A stretch of DNA of 64,000 bases from a bacterium (lineage in GTDB: Bacteria > Zhuqueibacterota > Zhuqueibacteria > Residuimicrobiales > Krinioviventaceae): NCBI GenBank assembly GCA_029561455.1, contig JAKQIY010000065.1:273501-337500 (forward strand). The letters are read 5' to 3'. Within the stretch, counting starts at the first letter, position 1. Each line of letters opens with the position of its first letter. The notes under the pieces were generated by a model that had not been told where the DNA came from, searched no databases, and saw only the letters and a program-made list of their open reading frames with translations. Position numbers and translations under genes: made by a program. Below, in pieces: positions 23,919 through 33,272 of the stretch.

Positions 23919-25083
23919 GTTTCTGGTATATCCGTTTGTGCTCTTTTAAACCGGCGAACCGGAACAACCCGGTTTTGTTCCTGGGGGTTAAATACTCACC
24001 GCCGTCCTGCGGTATAGAGTATAAATAGAATTTTTTATATTCTTCATAGTTTAATTCTGTCCGGTTCTGCAAAAAGGCGCGGTGCTGTTCGGCAAGCAGG
24101 TACTGCTGATAACCCGGTAAAACCTGGCCGCTAAAAAACTCGCCAACACAGCCGGAGCCATAACTGAAAAATCCGATCTTTTTCCCTGCCAAATCCTGCG
24201 CCGAGTTTTCCAACAGCGCCATCAGCCCAATATACATAGAAGCAGCATACGTGTTGCCGATAATTTTTATATACTGCAAGGTTTCGTTAATTTGCCCTAG
24301 CAAATACTCTTCGCTAAAATCTTCCCGTCCGATATGTTTGGCCAGGTGGAAATGGGCCTTTTCGCCCATACGGCTGAAAGGTAAATGATAACAGAACCGA
24401 TAAAAATCATCAAACCGGCTGCCCGACCGGTCGGTATATTGCTGCCAGGCTTCGTATAACGATTTCAGATACATTTTTATGGAAAATTTCCCGTCGACAA
24501 ACGCTTCTTCACGGTAATTGGGCCGCCAGAAATCCATAACATCTTCGGTATAAATACCGGTTTCCTGGTCAAAAGCAATAATTTTAGGTTGTGAGGAAAG
24601 CACCATTGCCACGGCGCCGGCGCCCTGGGTTGGTTCCCCGGCGCTGCCCAAGCCATAACGGGCGATATCCGCAGCAACCAGCAACACCTTGCGATCCGGG
24701 TGCAACAACAGGTATGGCAGCGCCAGTTGAATACCGGCCGCTGCGCTGTAACATGCTTGTTTAACTTCCAGCACCCGGCAATTGCGGCTCAACCCCAGCA
24801 TGCTGTGTACATAGATACCGGCAGATTTGGATTGATCAATGCCGGATTCGGTGGCAAAAATGACCGTATCGATCTTTTCCGCATCTACCTTTTGAATGAC
24901 CTGGTAAGCGGCGTTGGCAGCCAGGGTAACGACATCTTCATCCGGGGGTGGCGCCGCCATTTTCTCCTGGCCAATGCCATGATAGAATTTATCTACCGGT
25001 GTTTGCCGTTCTTCCGCCAGATTCTTTAAATCAAAAAAATAGTGAGATGTATAAAAACTTATTGCTTCAATACCCGCTTTCAT
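23896..25083 (-). CDS. mvaS: Hydroxymethylglutaryl-CoA synthase
   Basis: A 395-residue thiolase-superfamily enzyme that condenses acetyl-CoA with acetoacetyl-CoA to HMG-CoA. The catalytic cysteine lies in VLEVKQACYSAAAGIQLA, the general-base Glu in PPPDEDVVTLA, and the His in FCYHLPFSRMGEKAHF. These are the bacterial HMGS signatures. The ATG at 25083 is chosen because AAAGGGAG lies five bases upstream; a GTG 15 bases earlier would place that box inside the gene. It begins 11 bp after the end of the isomerase gene. Confidence 0.94.
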   Translation of the reverse strand: MKAGIEAISFYTSHYFFDLKNLAEERQTPVDKFYHGIGQEKMAAPPPDEDVVTLAANAAYQVIQKVDAEKIDTVIFATESGIDQSKSAGIYVHSMLGLSRNCRVLEVKQACYSAAAGIQLALPYLLLHPDRKVLLVAADIARYGLGSAGEPTQGAGAVAMVLSSQPKIIAFDQETGIYTEDVMDFWRPNYREEAFVDGKFSIKMYLKSLYEAWQQYTDRSGSRFDDFYRFCYHLPFSRMGEKAHFHLAKHIGREDFSEEYLLGQINETLQYIKIIGNTYAASMYIGLMALLENSAQDLAGKKIGFFSYGSGCVGEFFSGQVLPGYQQYLLAEQHRAFLQNRTELNYEEYKKFYLYSIPQDGGEYLTPRNKTGLFRFAGLKEHKRIYQKLESDSAR

Positions 25084-25094
25084 TGTCTCCCTTT

Positions 25095-26132
25095 TCACAA
25101 GCCTTCATCCCATTTGAGTATTAATTTTTTATTATTCTGCATTGATTTTACATTTTTCACCCCGGTCAAAAACATGGCAACCTTGAATTCCTGCTTCAGT
25201 TTCTCGATAACGCTAATCACCGCCTCGGCAGATTCCATCGCCGGTTTCAAGAACGGTTTGGCAATGCCGCACAACGAAGCGCCGAGGATCACAGACTTGG
25301 CCATATCTACACCGCTGCGAATGCCTCCCGAAGCAATAACCGTTATTCTCTGCTTGAATTTTTCCAGCATGGTCAAAGCCAGCGGGGTGGGTATGCCCCA
25401 GTCCTGAAACTGGGTACCCAGTCCATAATTGTTGTTACTGCGGAATTCCTCGATCAGGCTCCAGGAGGTTCCGCCAGCCCCGGCAACATCGATATAATGA
25501 ATATTATTTTGCATCAACAATTCTACATCATCATCCGCAATGCCGGCGCCAACTTCTTTGATAATGACCGGGCAGGATAACTGTTCCGCAATTGCACCGA
25601 TTTTTCCGGCCAAACCGGAAAAATCGACATTGCCTTCCGGCTGGATTGCTTCCTGCAGCGGGTTCAGATGCAGGTACAAGGCATCGGCTGCCACCGCATG
25701 CACAGCTTCGCGGCATTCGCCAAGTCCGAACCCGTAATTTAATTGTACGGCGCCAAGGTTCGCGAATAACAAAGCATTTGGCGCATAGCGGCGAATAGCA
25801 AAACTGTCGCGCGCACCTGGACTGCTGAACATAACCCGCTGTGACCCGACGCCCATTGCCACACCGGTTTCCTGCGCCGCCAGGGCGCAATTCCGGTTTA
25901 TTTTCGCTACCATTTCATTGTCACCACCGGTCATGGATGAAATGAGCAATGGAAAAGATAATTTTTTTCGCATGAACTCTATACCGGTATCGATATCGTT
26001 GAGATTGATTTCCGGCAGGGCGCGGTGTTTGAGTATAATATTATCGAAATAATTTTTATCCCGGTCAATTCCCTCCCGGGAGTTTATGATCTGTATATGT
26101 TCGGTTTTGCGGACATTATTCAAATCGTGCAT
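25095..26132 (-). CDS. fni: Isopentenyl-diphosphate delta-isomerase, type 2 (FMN)
   Basis: A 345-residue TIM-barrel flavoenzyme that interconverts IPP and DMAPP using reduced FMN. Recognisable segments are HRALPEINLNDIDTG, the loop ISSMTGGDNEMV, VGSQRVMF, AVQLNYGFGLGECREA, VIIKEVGAGI and the FMN phosphate site IASGGIRSGVDMAKS. The start codon shares one base with the stop of HMG-CoA reductase (TAATG), so translation is coupled. No thiolase gene is present in the window; acetoacetyl-CoA must come from elsewhere. Confidence 0.95.
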   Translation of the reverse strand: MHDLNNVRKTEHIQIINSREGIDRDKNYFDNIILKHRALPEINLNDIDTGIEFMRKKLSFPLLISSMTGGDNEMVAKINRNCALAAQETGVAMGVGSQRVMFSSPGARDSFAIRRYAPNALLFANLGAVQLNYGFGLGECREAVHAVAADALYLHLNPLQEAIQPEGNVDFSGLAGKIGAIAEQLSCPVIIKEVGAGIADDDVELLMQNNIHYIDVAGAGGTSWSLIEEFRSNNNYGLGTQFQDWGIPTPLALTMLEKFKQRITVIASGGIRSGVDMAKSVILGASLCGIAKPFLKPAMESAEAVISVIEKLKQEFKVAMFLTGVKNVKSMQNNKKLILKWDEGL

Positions 26133-27166
26133 TAGCGCTCCAGCTTTTCATGAGTGCGCATTAACTCGCCGCGGTTGGTCAGGGCAGCCATTAAAGACAA
26201 TTCGCCGCATAATACAGCCGCCGCGGCAATCACCGCCAGACGCTGCGCATTCCCCCCCGCTTTCCGCTGTTCCAGGCAGCCCAGGGCTTGCAGATTATTT
26301 CTAACAAAATCCAGATCTTTGCCGTTACCTACAGTTCCAACGATCACATTCGGCAGGGTAGCGGCAAAATAAAGATCGCCATTCCTGACCTCGGCATGAA
26401 CCGTGCCCTGCGAGCCTTCGATGATATTGGCGGCATCCTGACCTGTTGCCAGATAAAAAGCCAGCAGGATATTAGCAAAATGAGCATTCGCGGTGCGAAT
26501 GCCGCCGCCCAGCATGGTTCCCAACAGATTCTTTTTTATATTCAACTCGACGATCTTTTCCGGAGTGGTTTTTAAATACCGGCGACAAAGTTTTTCCGGA
26601 ACAACTAATTCGGTTATCACATGTTTACCGCGTCCCAATATACCATTTACAGCTGAGACTTTTTTATCAACACAATAATTGCCTGAAACGGAGAGATAAC
26701 GTAATTCCGGTCGTTCCGCCAGTAGCCAGTCGAGAAAAGCATCGGCGGCTTTGGTGGTCATATTATGGCCGGAAGCATCTCCGGCGTTGATAGCGATACG
26801 GATATACAGCAGGTTCGCCGCATTCTCGCATTTTACTTCAATAAACCGGGCATAGCGGCTGGTGCTTTCAATGATACTGCGAATCGTTTCTGTTTGCGCT
26901 TGCAAAAAATGCTTAACCGCCAGGGCTTGTTCCGCATCCGGTGCCTCGACCAGCACAGAGCGCGTCATCCGGTCATCGGTAATGACTGCGCGAATGCCGC
27001 CGGACTGCACCGATACCCGCGCACCCCGGTTGGTGGATGGCCATAACGGCGTTTCAAAGGTAGCCAGGGGCACCATGATCTCTTCATTAACCACCGGGCC
27101 GGTGATTTTAACCGGGCCGATGGTCTGCATGGGTATGGCGGCAATGTTAAGCATTGATTCGGGCAT
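26132..27166 (-). CDS. mvaA: Hydroxymethylglutaryl-CoA reductase
   Basis: A 344-residue enzyme that reduces HMG-CoA to mevalonate. It lacks any membrane domain and begins with the substrate segment QTIGPVKITGPV and PLATFETPLWPSTNRGARV. The NAD(P)-binding region reads NAGDASGHNMTTKAADAFL; VSGNYCVDKKVSAVNG carries the catalytic lysine, and TLPNVIVGTVGNGKDL follows. This is the catalytic-domain-only form, resembling the class I type in motif wording. It is first in a seven-gene operon with overlapping or near-touching junctions. No clear ribosome-binding site is visible before the ATG. Confidence 0.93.
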   Translation of the reverse strand: MPESMLNIAAIPMQTIGPVKITGPVVNEEIMVPLATFETPLWPSTNRGARVSVQSGGIRAVITDDRMTRSVLVEAPDAEQALAVKHFLQAQTETIRSIIESTSRYARFIEVKCENAANLLYIRIAINAGDASGHNMTTKAADAFLDWLLAERPELRYLSVSGNYCVDKKVSAVNGILGRGKHVITELVVPEKLCRRYLKTTPEKIVELNIKKNLLGTMLGGGIRTANAHFANILLAFYLATGQDAANIIEGSQGTVHAEVRNGDLYFAATLPNVIVGTVGNGKDLDFVRNNLQALGCLEQRKAGGNAQRLAVIAAAAVLCGELSLMAALTNRGELMRTHEKLER

Positions 27167-27357
27167 AAGTAAAGTAGTAATAGTTATCTCGGATGTTTCA
27201 CTAAATTAACCCATTTTTATGATTTATTCAAGCGAAAGATAGCGCTAAAGGGTAACAGATTAATTTTTCCTGTTACGATAAAGCAACAGGGTTTAAATAA
27301 CGAACTTTATTTTCTTAAACTCTACAAGAACACCGGGGACATGAATATGGCGCCTGC

Positions 27358-28473
27358 TTAAATAGCTTTTTCGTAAAACCGATAGGTTTTGTATATTTTC
27401 GCATCCAGGTCTTCCAGCGCTTTGATCATACGCGTATTGGTTTCGACGATAATGGAGCACTCGGATTCCGTGAAACCCATTTGTACGCCTTTTTCAACTG
27501 TATTTAAATAAAATAATACGTCCAATCCCTTATTACGATGCTCTTTCAATACCCCCATTGCTATAGTGCGCAGCCGTTTGATCTTTTTCATTTCCAGCAT
27601 GATCTTGATTATTCCGAATGGGAACAACCTGCCATTGGCTTTTTTGATAGCAGGATTGGCATCGAGCAGGGTCAGGGAAAAACCGATACACTCGTCTTTT
27701 TCAAATGCAAAATAACTCAATTCCGGCACGGCCACCAGTTTCAATTCTTCCGCCATAGATTTCAACTGCCCTGGGGTGAGCGGCACATGCCCCCAGTTCT
27801 CCATCCAGGCATCGTTAAAAATTTTTCCTACCCGTTGAATAGCCACATCCAGCTTTTTCAAATCCATGTTTTCAACATGAAAATCCTTGTTGTTCAGCAG
27901 CCTTTCCCGTACTTTATAAAACACCGGCCTGATCTGCACATCTTTATTCACCTTGAACGCATACCAGTCAATCACCTTGGCAAACCCGGCGTTGGTCAGC
28001 AGATCATTATAATACGGGGGGTTGTACGACAGCATGATGACCGGACTGGAATCATAGCCATCGACCAGCATGGCGCATTCGTCATACGTGGTAAAGCTGA
28101 ACGGGCCAAGTATTTTGCTTTTGCCTTTAGATTTCAGCCATTCAGCGGCTTTAGCAAACAAGGCGTTGGCTGCTTCCTGGTCGTTAATGCACTCAAAAAA
28201 GCCAAAAAAACCGGTATTCGGGTCATGATATTTATCCCATTGCCGGCTGATGTGCGCAGAAACCCGGCCGGCGATAACGCCATCTTTGCGGACAATAAAA
28301 TATTCCGCCTCGCCGAATTCAAAAAATACACCTTTTTTTTTATCAAGAAATTTTAATTGTTCGGAAAAAATCGGCGGCACCCAATATGGATCACTTTTAT
28401 AGATCTGTCGGGAAAAATAGGCAAACTCTTTTAACTCTCGCCCGCTAACAACTCTGTCAACAGTATAACCCAT
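27358..28473 (-). CDS. GNAT-superfamily acetyltransferase-like protein
   Basis: A 371-residue protein of a family usually annotated as N-acetyltransferase-like (YghO type). The N-terminal half contains a segment typical of these proteins: YKSDPYWVPPIFSEQLKFLD and AEYFIVRKDGVIAGRVSAHI. GPFSFTTYDECAMLVDGYDS and MLSYNPPYYNDLLTNAGFA follow. The C-terminal half has a second acetyltransferase-like strand-helix (LRTIAMGVLKEHRNKGLDVL) with the R/Q-x-x-G/A-type loop (HRNKGL). The substrate is unknown. AGGGAG precedes the ATG. It is a single-gene unit between the mevalonate operon and rpsT. Confidence 0.75.
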   Translation of the reverse strand: MGYTVDRVVSGRELKEFAYFSRQIYKSDPYWVPPIFSEQLKFLDKKKGVFFEFGEAEYFIVRKDGVIAGRVSAHISRQWDKYHDPNTGFFGFFECINDQEAANALFAKAAEWLKSKGKSKILGPFSFTTYDECAMLVDGYDSSPVIMLSYNPPYYNDLLTNAGFAKVIDWYAFKVNKDVQIRPVFYKVRERLLNNKDFHVENMDLKKLDVAIQRVGKIFNDAWMENWGHVPLTPGQLKSMAEELKLVAVPELSYFAFEKDECIGFSLTLLDANPAIKKANGRLFPFGIIKIMLEMKKIKRLRTIAMGVLKEHRNKGLDVLFYLNTVEKGVQMGFTESECSIIVETNTRMIKALEDLDAKIYKTYRFYEKAI

Positions 28474-28649
28474 AGCGCTCTCCCTTGTTACAATGACATA
28501 AACCTTATCCGTAATAATGAATTACCTGGTTATTTTCTGCATCATGCAATATCTGGTATAATCCTGAAACGATAGTTATATACTCTGCCGATAGACTGTA
28601 ATATGGTTACAAATAAACCGGCTTTTTACAGGCAAAAGTAAATTTTTTA

Positions 28650-28678
28650 TTGAATTTTTGGAAATAATTTCATATATT
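28650..28678 (+). promoter_or_regulatory. Candidate sigma-70 promoter of rpsT
   Basis: TTGAAT and TATATT hexamers separated by exactly 17 bp, 40 bp upstream of the rpsT ATG. The match is good but the region is AT-rich, which raises the chance of coincidence. Confidence 0.5.
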
Positions 28679-28717
28679 GATTAGTTTTTCCAGTACATTT
28701 AAAAAGAGAGAGGTTAA

Positions 28718-28972
28718 ATGGCACATCACAAGTCAGCCTTGAAAAGGATTCAAACTAACGCACGTGATAACGAAAAAAATAAAGCGTATTTATCTGCTTT
28801 AAAAACAGAGCTTAAAAAAGTGCGTACGGCAAAAAGTAAAGATGAAGCTGTAATTCAGTTAAAATCGGCTGCGTCGCAGTTGGATAAACTTGTTAAAAAG
28901 GGTATCATTCATAAAAACAAAGCGGCTAATCAGAAATCCAGGTTAGCGATTGTTGTTAACAAATTACAGTAA
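28718..28972 (+). CDS. rpsT: 30S ribosomal protein S20
   Basis: An 84-residue basic protein that binds 16S rRNA in the small subunit. Its opening MAHHKSALKRIQTNARDNEK and the later KGIIHKNKAANQKSRLA are diagnostic. Lys-rich helices span the rest. AGAGAGG lies before the ATG, and a terminator follows within 20 bp, so it is a single-gene transcript as in most bacteria. Confidence 0.97.
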   Translation: MAHHKSALKRIQTNARDNEKNKAYLSALKTELKKVRTAKSKDEAVIQLKSAASQLDKLVKKGIIHKNKAANQKSRLAIVVNKLQ

Positions 28973-28989
28973 TATTCTTTAAAAATTTT

Positions 28990-29030
28990 AAAAACCGGGT
29001 CTGGTATTTTGTATCATTCCCGGTTTTTTT
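28990..29030. terminator. Terminator between rpsT and guaB
   Basis: Stem AAAACCGGG / CCCGGTTTT with a 19-nt loop, followed by a T-run on the plus strand and by A/T-rich sequence on the other side. It serves convergent rpsT and guaB. Confidence 0.8.
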
Positions 29031-29043
29031 ATTGTATCAATAA

Positions 29044-30513
29044 TTACTTTTTAGTTTGCAGCATATAATTCGGGGACTCGTGGGTTATTTCTATATCATG
29101 TGGATGGCTTTCCAACAGACCGGCCGAGGTGATTCGCATAAAGCGGGCCTTTTCCTTTAATTCCTGTATGGTCGCTGCGCCACAATAACCCATTGCCGAC
29201 CGCAATCCGCCTATCATCTGGTAAATAACATCGCTCACTTTGCCGCGATAGGGTATACGGCCTTCTATTCCTTCCGGAACCAGCTTTTTCACATCCATTT
29301 CCCCTTCCTGGAAATAGCGGTCGCCGCGCCCGCCGCGCATTGCCCTTATCGAACCCATGGCCCGGTACACTTTGTAGCTTCTGCCTTCATATAATATGGT
29401 TTCACCGGGACTTTCTTCCGTACCGGCCAGCATATTACCTAGCATAACCGAATCCGCGCCGGCAGCTATGGCCTTGGCAATATCGCCGGTTTGTTTAATG
29501 CCGCCATCGGAAATAAGCGGAATATCATGTTTGGCGCATACTTCAGCGCAGGTCATTACCGCCGTTAATTGCGGTACGCCGGTGCCGGCAACAATACGGG
29601 TTGTACAAATGGAACCGGCGCCTATGCCCACTTTGACCGCATCCGCTCCGGCGGCGATCAAATCTTCAGCCGCTTCTGGAGTAGCAATATTTCCGGCTAT
29701 TACATCGACATCCGGATAATTCTTTTTCAAAAATTTCACAGTTTCCAAAACGCCTTCGGAGTGTCCATGCGCCGTGTCGACCACCAGCACATCAACCCCG
29801 GCGTCAATCAATGAGGCAACGCGTTCGCTGGTGTCGCGCGCAACGCCAACGGCTGCACCTACCAACAAACGGCCATGCTTATCTTTGGAGGCATTTGGAT
29901 ATTTCTTGCGATTTTGAATATCTTTGACGGTGATCAATCCCTTTAAACGCTGATCTTTATCAACAACAAGTAGTTTCTCAATACGATATTTTTGTAATAT
30001 TTTTTCCGCATCATCCAGCGACGTCCCGATTGGTACAGTAATTAAATTTTCACTGGTCATCAGGGTTGAAACACGCTTGTTCAGGTTGGTTTCAAAACGC
30101 AGGTCGCGGTTGGTCAATATACCCACTAATTTTTGCCCGTCGACGATTGGAATACCGGAAATTTTATAGCGGGACATCAACTCCATAGCTTCGCTGATCT
30201 TGCGGTCTGGCGATAGCGTGAACGGATTGATGATCATACCGCTTTCCGATCTTTTTACCTTGTCGATTTCTGTGGTTTGTTCCTGAATTGTATTATTTTT
30301 GTGCACAATCCCGATTCCGCCTTCACGCGCCAAAGCTATTGCCAGGTCCGATTCAGTTACCGTATCCATAGCAGCGGACATGATTGGAATTTTCAGGGCG
30401 ATCTTGCGGGTTAAACGAGTTTCGACTTTGGTTTCTTTTGGTAATACTTTCGATTTATTCGGCACCAGTAATACATCATCAAAAGTATATCCTTCACCGA
30501 TTATTTTTATCAT
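29044..30513 (-). CDS. guaB: Inosine-5'-monophosphate dehydrogenase
   Basis: A 489-residue enzyme that oxidises IMP to XMP, the first step to GMP. It has the usual TIM barrel with two CBS domains inserted at about residues 95-210. The catalytic cysteine is in [18 protein letters not shown], the IMP-binding loop in [14 protein letters not shown], and the mobile flap region carries [13 protein letters not shown]. The N-terminus [15 protein letters not shown] is characteristic. GGAGATAAG precedes the ATG. No guaA is adjacent. Confidence 0.97.
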   Translation of the reverse strand: MIKIIGEGYTFDDVLLVPNKSKVLPKETKVETRLTRKIALKIPIMSAAMDTVTESDLAIALAREGGIGIVHKNNTIQEQTTEIDKVKRSESGMIINPFTLSPDRKISEAMELMSRYKISGIPIVDGQKLVGILTNRDLRFETNLNKRVSTLMTSENLITVPIGTSLDDAEKILQKYRIEKLLVVDKDQRLKGLITVKDIQNRKKYPNASKDKHGRLLVGAAVGVARDTSERVASLIDAGVDVLVVDTAHGHSEGVLETVKFLKKNYPDVDVIAGNIATPEAAEDLIAAGADAVKVGIGAGSICTTRIVAGTGVPQLTAVMTCAEVCAKHDIPLISDGGIKQTGDIAKAIAAGADSVMLGNMLAGTEESPGETILYEGRSYKVYRAMGSIRAMRGGRGDRYFQEGEMDVKKLVPEGIEGRIPYRGKVSDVIYQMIGGLRSAMGYCGAATIQELKEKARFMRITSAGLLESHPHDIEITHESPNYMLQTKK

Positions 30514-30749
30514 CTCTTATCTCCATATAATACGCCTTTTACAGCGATTCACACCCAGGTTAATATTCTTTACCGTAAGTTGTATTAAACAACAGCCTGG
30601 TTAATAAAAAATATAACCGGGTTTTTTAAGAAAAATTGATTATTTATTTTAACAAAATAATTAATAATAATCAACCAATTTTTCATAAATCATAACTGGA
30701 TTTGTTTACATAGCGATTAGTAAAAAAACCCCCTGTGTACAAATATACT

Positions 30750-31445
30750 TTATAAAGATCCCTGGGTACGAAACTCGTTGTATAACTTTAATACAGCCGG
30801 AACATAGTCGCGGGTCTCAGCCCATAAAATGCTGTTATTTCTGTCCGATGCCAGCCATAATTCAGCTATCTTGGGGCCGCCATTGTATGCTGCCAGACCG
30901 CCGTCTTTTTCATACATGTTAACCATTTCACTCAGGTACCGGCAACCGAGGCGGATATTAACAATTGGATCATATAATATATTATCGGTGGTCCATTCAA
31001 TGCCTTCTTCAGCAGCCAGGAAAGCGCCGGTTGTCGGCATTATTTGCATCAGGCCAATGGCGCCGACACGGGATATGACTGTAGGATCCCACGTCGATGC
31101 ACTTTCATGAGTGATAGTAGCCGCAATAAAATCGATATTCAAATTGGGATACTTTTGGCTCATCAGGTATATTTCGGTGGCTATTGCAGTTTTTTGTTCC
31201 TGCGGTATCGTGCGGTTATACCGGGATATAATATCAGCGACCTTGTTGATACTCATGGTACGTTGATTGTCAATTGCTGCTACAACAGAATGGATTTGTA
31301 AAGTTTGCGATATTTCACCTATAGTATTGGTTTCGCTTTTTAAAATGTCGCTGATATGATATAAAAACAGAGTCAGAAAGGTTGTAAAAACAAAAAGTAC
31401 TATCATCAACTTTTTATTCCGGTTATTTATCTGATTCGTTTTCAT
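30750..31445 (-). CDS. Membrane-anchored lytic transglycosylase, SLT domain
   Basis: A 231-residue enzyme that cleaves peptidoglycan glycan strands in the periplasm. Residues about 12-32 form an N-terminal membrane anchor. The catalytic Glu is in TITHESASTWDP, followed by the family motif GAIGLMQIMPTTG, then NIRLGCRYLSEMVNMY and LAAYNGGP. This order is the SLT/MltC-like goose-type lysozyme fold. The ATG at 31445 has GGGAG upstream, so an ATG 12 bases earlier is less likely. It is divergent from the fumarase genes. Confidence 0.9.
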   Translation of the reverse strand: MKTNQINNRNKKLMIVLFVFTTFLTLFLYHISDILKSETNTIGEISQTLQIHSVVAAIDNQRTMSINKVADIISRYNRTIPQEQKTAIATEIYLMSQKYPNLNIDFIAATITHESASTWDPTVISRVGAIGLMQIMPTTGAFLAAEEGIEWTTDNILYDPIVNIRLGCRYLSEMVNMYEKDGGLAAYNGGPKIAELWLASDRNNSILWAETRDYVPAVLKLYNEFRTQGSL

Positions 31446-31709
31446 TATGTCTCCCATCTTTTCTATATTAATTCACCACAATTCATATTCATATTCTGCT
31501 ATCTTTAATACAATATTTATGCCATGTATAAAAACCAGGTGTGAGCAAAATCATAAAATCAACAACGACATCATTTATTATATTTCTATTAAAAACAACA
31601 AGATAACATTAATGTCCAACATTAAAAAATTAAATTTTCATCCCCTTTTTCAAGTTAAAAAAGCAGCTGTGGCATAAAGTGCAGAAATAAGCGGCAATTA
31701 TCTCATCAT

Positions 31710-31781
31710 GGTACAGTCAGTGTACCGTTATAAAAATATTTTACAGTTCAGCTTGACATAATAAAAAAACTTTTGTATACT
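31710..31781 (+). promoter_or_regulatory. Fumarase promoter with upstream inverted repeat
   Basis: TTGACA (31753-31758) and TATACT (31776-31781) are separated by 17 bp, a near-consensus sigma-70 promoter about 60 bp before the fumarase alpha ATG. Upstream lies the perfect inverted repeat GGTACA-GTCAG-TGTACC (31710-31726), centred about 70 bp before the predicted start of transcription, a typical activator position. The rest of the 397-bp divergent gap (31446-31842) shows no gene. Confidence 0.65.
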
Positions 31782-31842
31782 AATCAGGCAGAATCGCTGC
31801 CTCTTCCACAATCCTGCTCATTAAAAAACGGGAGGTTCTTGC

Positions 31843-32685
31843 ATGCGGGAAATCAATTACAATGATCTAGTTGCCAATGTGGCAAAAATTTGTATTGACG
31901 CCAATTATAATCTGGGGCAAGATGTAATTGATGCGTTGCAAAAACACCTGGCGACGGAAGAATCGCCAACCGGCAAAGCCATTCTCCAACAAATTATTGA
32001 AAATGCCGCTATTGCCAGGGAAGGAGTTTTCCCCTTGTGCCAGGATACAGGTTTTGCAGTATTTTTTGTCAATCTCGGACAGGAAGTTCATATTAAGGGA
32101 GGATCATTAAACGATGCGATAGCTGAAGGAGTGCGTAAAGGTTATGGCGATGGTTTTTTGCGTAAATCCATAGTCGCCGATCCCCTGCGCCGGGTGAACA
32201 CCAAAGATAATACCCCGCCCATCATTTGGACAGAAATTGTCCCTGGCGACAAACTGAATGTAACCATTGCTCCCAAAGGCGGTGGCAGTGAAAATATGAG
32301 CGAAGTAGCCATGCTGACCCCTGCCGACGGCGCTGAAGGCGTTAAAAAATTTGTCGTTGATAAAGTAAGCCGTGCTGGAGGAAATCCCTGTCCCCCGGTA
32401 ATTGTCGGTGTAGGTATAGGTGGCACTTTTGAAAAAGTAGCCTGGCTGGCAAAAAAGTCTTTGCTGCGCCCGGTAGGCAGCCGCAACCCCGATCAGTTTT
32501 ATGCAGATATGGAACTGGAACTCCTTGATAAAATCAATAAACTAGGGATCGGGCCGCAGGGATTAGGCGGGCGTACAACAGCTCTTGACGTCCACATCGA
32601 GGCTTACCCGTGTCATATAGCCTCCTTGCCGGCTTCGGTGAATATTCAGTGCCATTCCGCAAGACATAAATCCTTTGAACTATAA
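31843..32685 (+). CDS. Class I fumarate hydratase, alpha subunit (Fe-S)
   Basis: A 280-residue subunit of the two-chain, oxygen-sensitive [4Fe-4S] fumarase/tartrate dehydratase family, which interconverts fumarate and malate. Visible features: FPLCQDTGFAVFFVNLG with the first cluster cysteine, PKGGGSENMSEVAMLTPADG, NPCPPVIVGVGIGGTFEK with the second, and the C-terminal VNIQCHSARH with the third. Length is normal for the alpha chain. GGGAGG precedes the ATG. The beta subunit starts 23 bp later, and sdh genes lie close by on the other strand, so a TCA-cycle role fits better than tartrate dehydration. Confidence 0.93.
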   Translation: MREINYNDLVANVAKICIDANYNLGQDVIDALQKHLATEESPTGKAILQQIIENAAIAREGVFPLCQDTGFAVFFVNLGQEVHIKGGSLNDAIAEGVRKGYGDGFLRKSIVADPLRRVNTKDNTPPIIWTEIVPGDKLNVTIAPKGGGSENMSEVAMLTPADGAEGVKKFVVDKVSRAGGNPCPPVIVGVGIGGTFEKVAWLAKKSLLRPVGSRNPDQFYADMELELLDKINKLGIGPQGLGGRTTALDVHIEAYPCHIASLPASVNIQCHSARHKSFEL

Positions 32686-32708
32686 TCACACTAACAAGGA
32701 AAGAGATA

Positions 32709-33269
32709 ATGGCTGAAATTATAAAATTGACGACTCCCCTGGATGATAGCCAGGTTAAAAAATGCCGCGCCGGCGACAATGTGCTGATTACCGGCCCGAT
32801 ATATACAGCGCGCGATGCTGCCCACAAAAAACTGGTCGATTTATTGGATGCCGGTAAACCCCTGCCGGTTGATCTGACCGGTCATTTAATTTATTATGTC
32901 GGGCCCTCGCCAACCAGGCCCGGACAAGCCATTGGTTCGGCCGGCCCGACCACCAGTTACCGTATGGACCCGTATGCCCCCAAAATACTGCAGGCCGGTT
33001 CAAAAGGAATGATTGGTAAAGGTGAAATGGGTAAAGGTGTGGCAGATGCATTACAAAAATATACCGGCGTCTACCTGACATCTGTCGGCGGCGCCGCGGC
33101 TTTGATCGCAAAATCCATAAAATCCAGCAAGGTGGTTGCCTATGAAGAACTTGGCGCCGAAGCTATCGTTCTGCTAATGGTGGAAAACTTTCCGGCCATC
33201 GTTTCACAGGATTGCTACGGCGGCAACAGCTTTGTCGAAGGCTTGAAAAAATACCGGATCAACGGTTAA
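32709..33269 (+). CDS. Class I fumarate hydratase, beta subunit
   Basis: A 186-residue beta subunit that completes the active site with the alpha chain. Motifs: DNVLITGPIYTARDAAHKKL, YYVGPSPTRPGQAIGSAGPT, and MIGKGEMGKGVADALQKY. The C-terminal LGAEAIVLLMVENFPAIVS is typical. AAGGAAAGAG precedes the ATG, and the stop lies three bases from the stop of the convergent pentapeptide gene, with no terminator hairpin seen between them. Confidence 0.93.
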   Translation: MAEIIKLTTPLDDSQVKKCRAGDNVLITGPIYTARDAAHKKLVDLLDAGKPLPVDLTGHLIYYVGPSPTRPGQAIGSAGPTTSYRMDPYAPKILQAGSKGMIGKGEMGKGVADALQKYTGVYLTSVGGAAALIAKSIKSSKVVAYEELGAEAIVLLMVENFPAIVSQDCYGGNSFVEGLKKYRING

Positions 33270-33272
33270 TGA

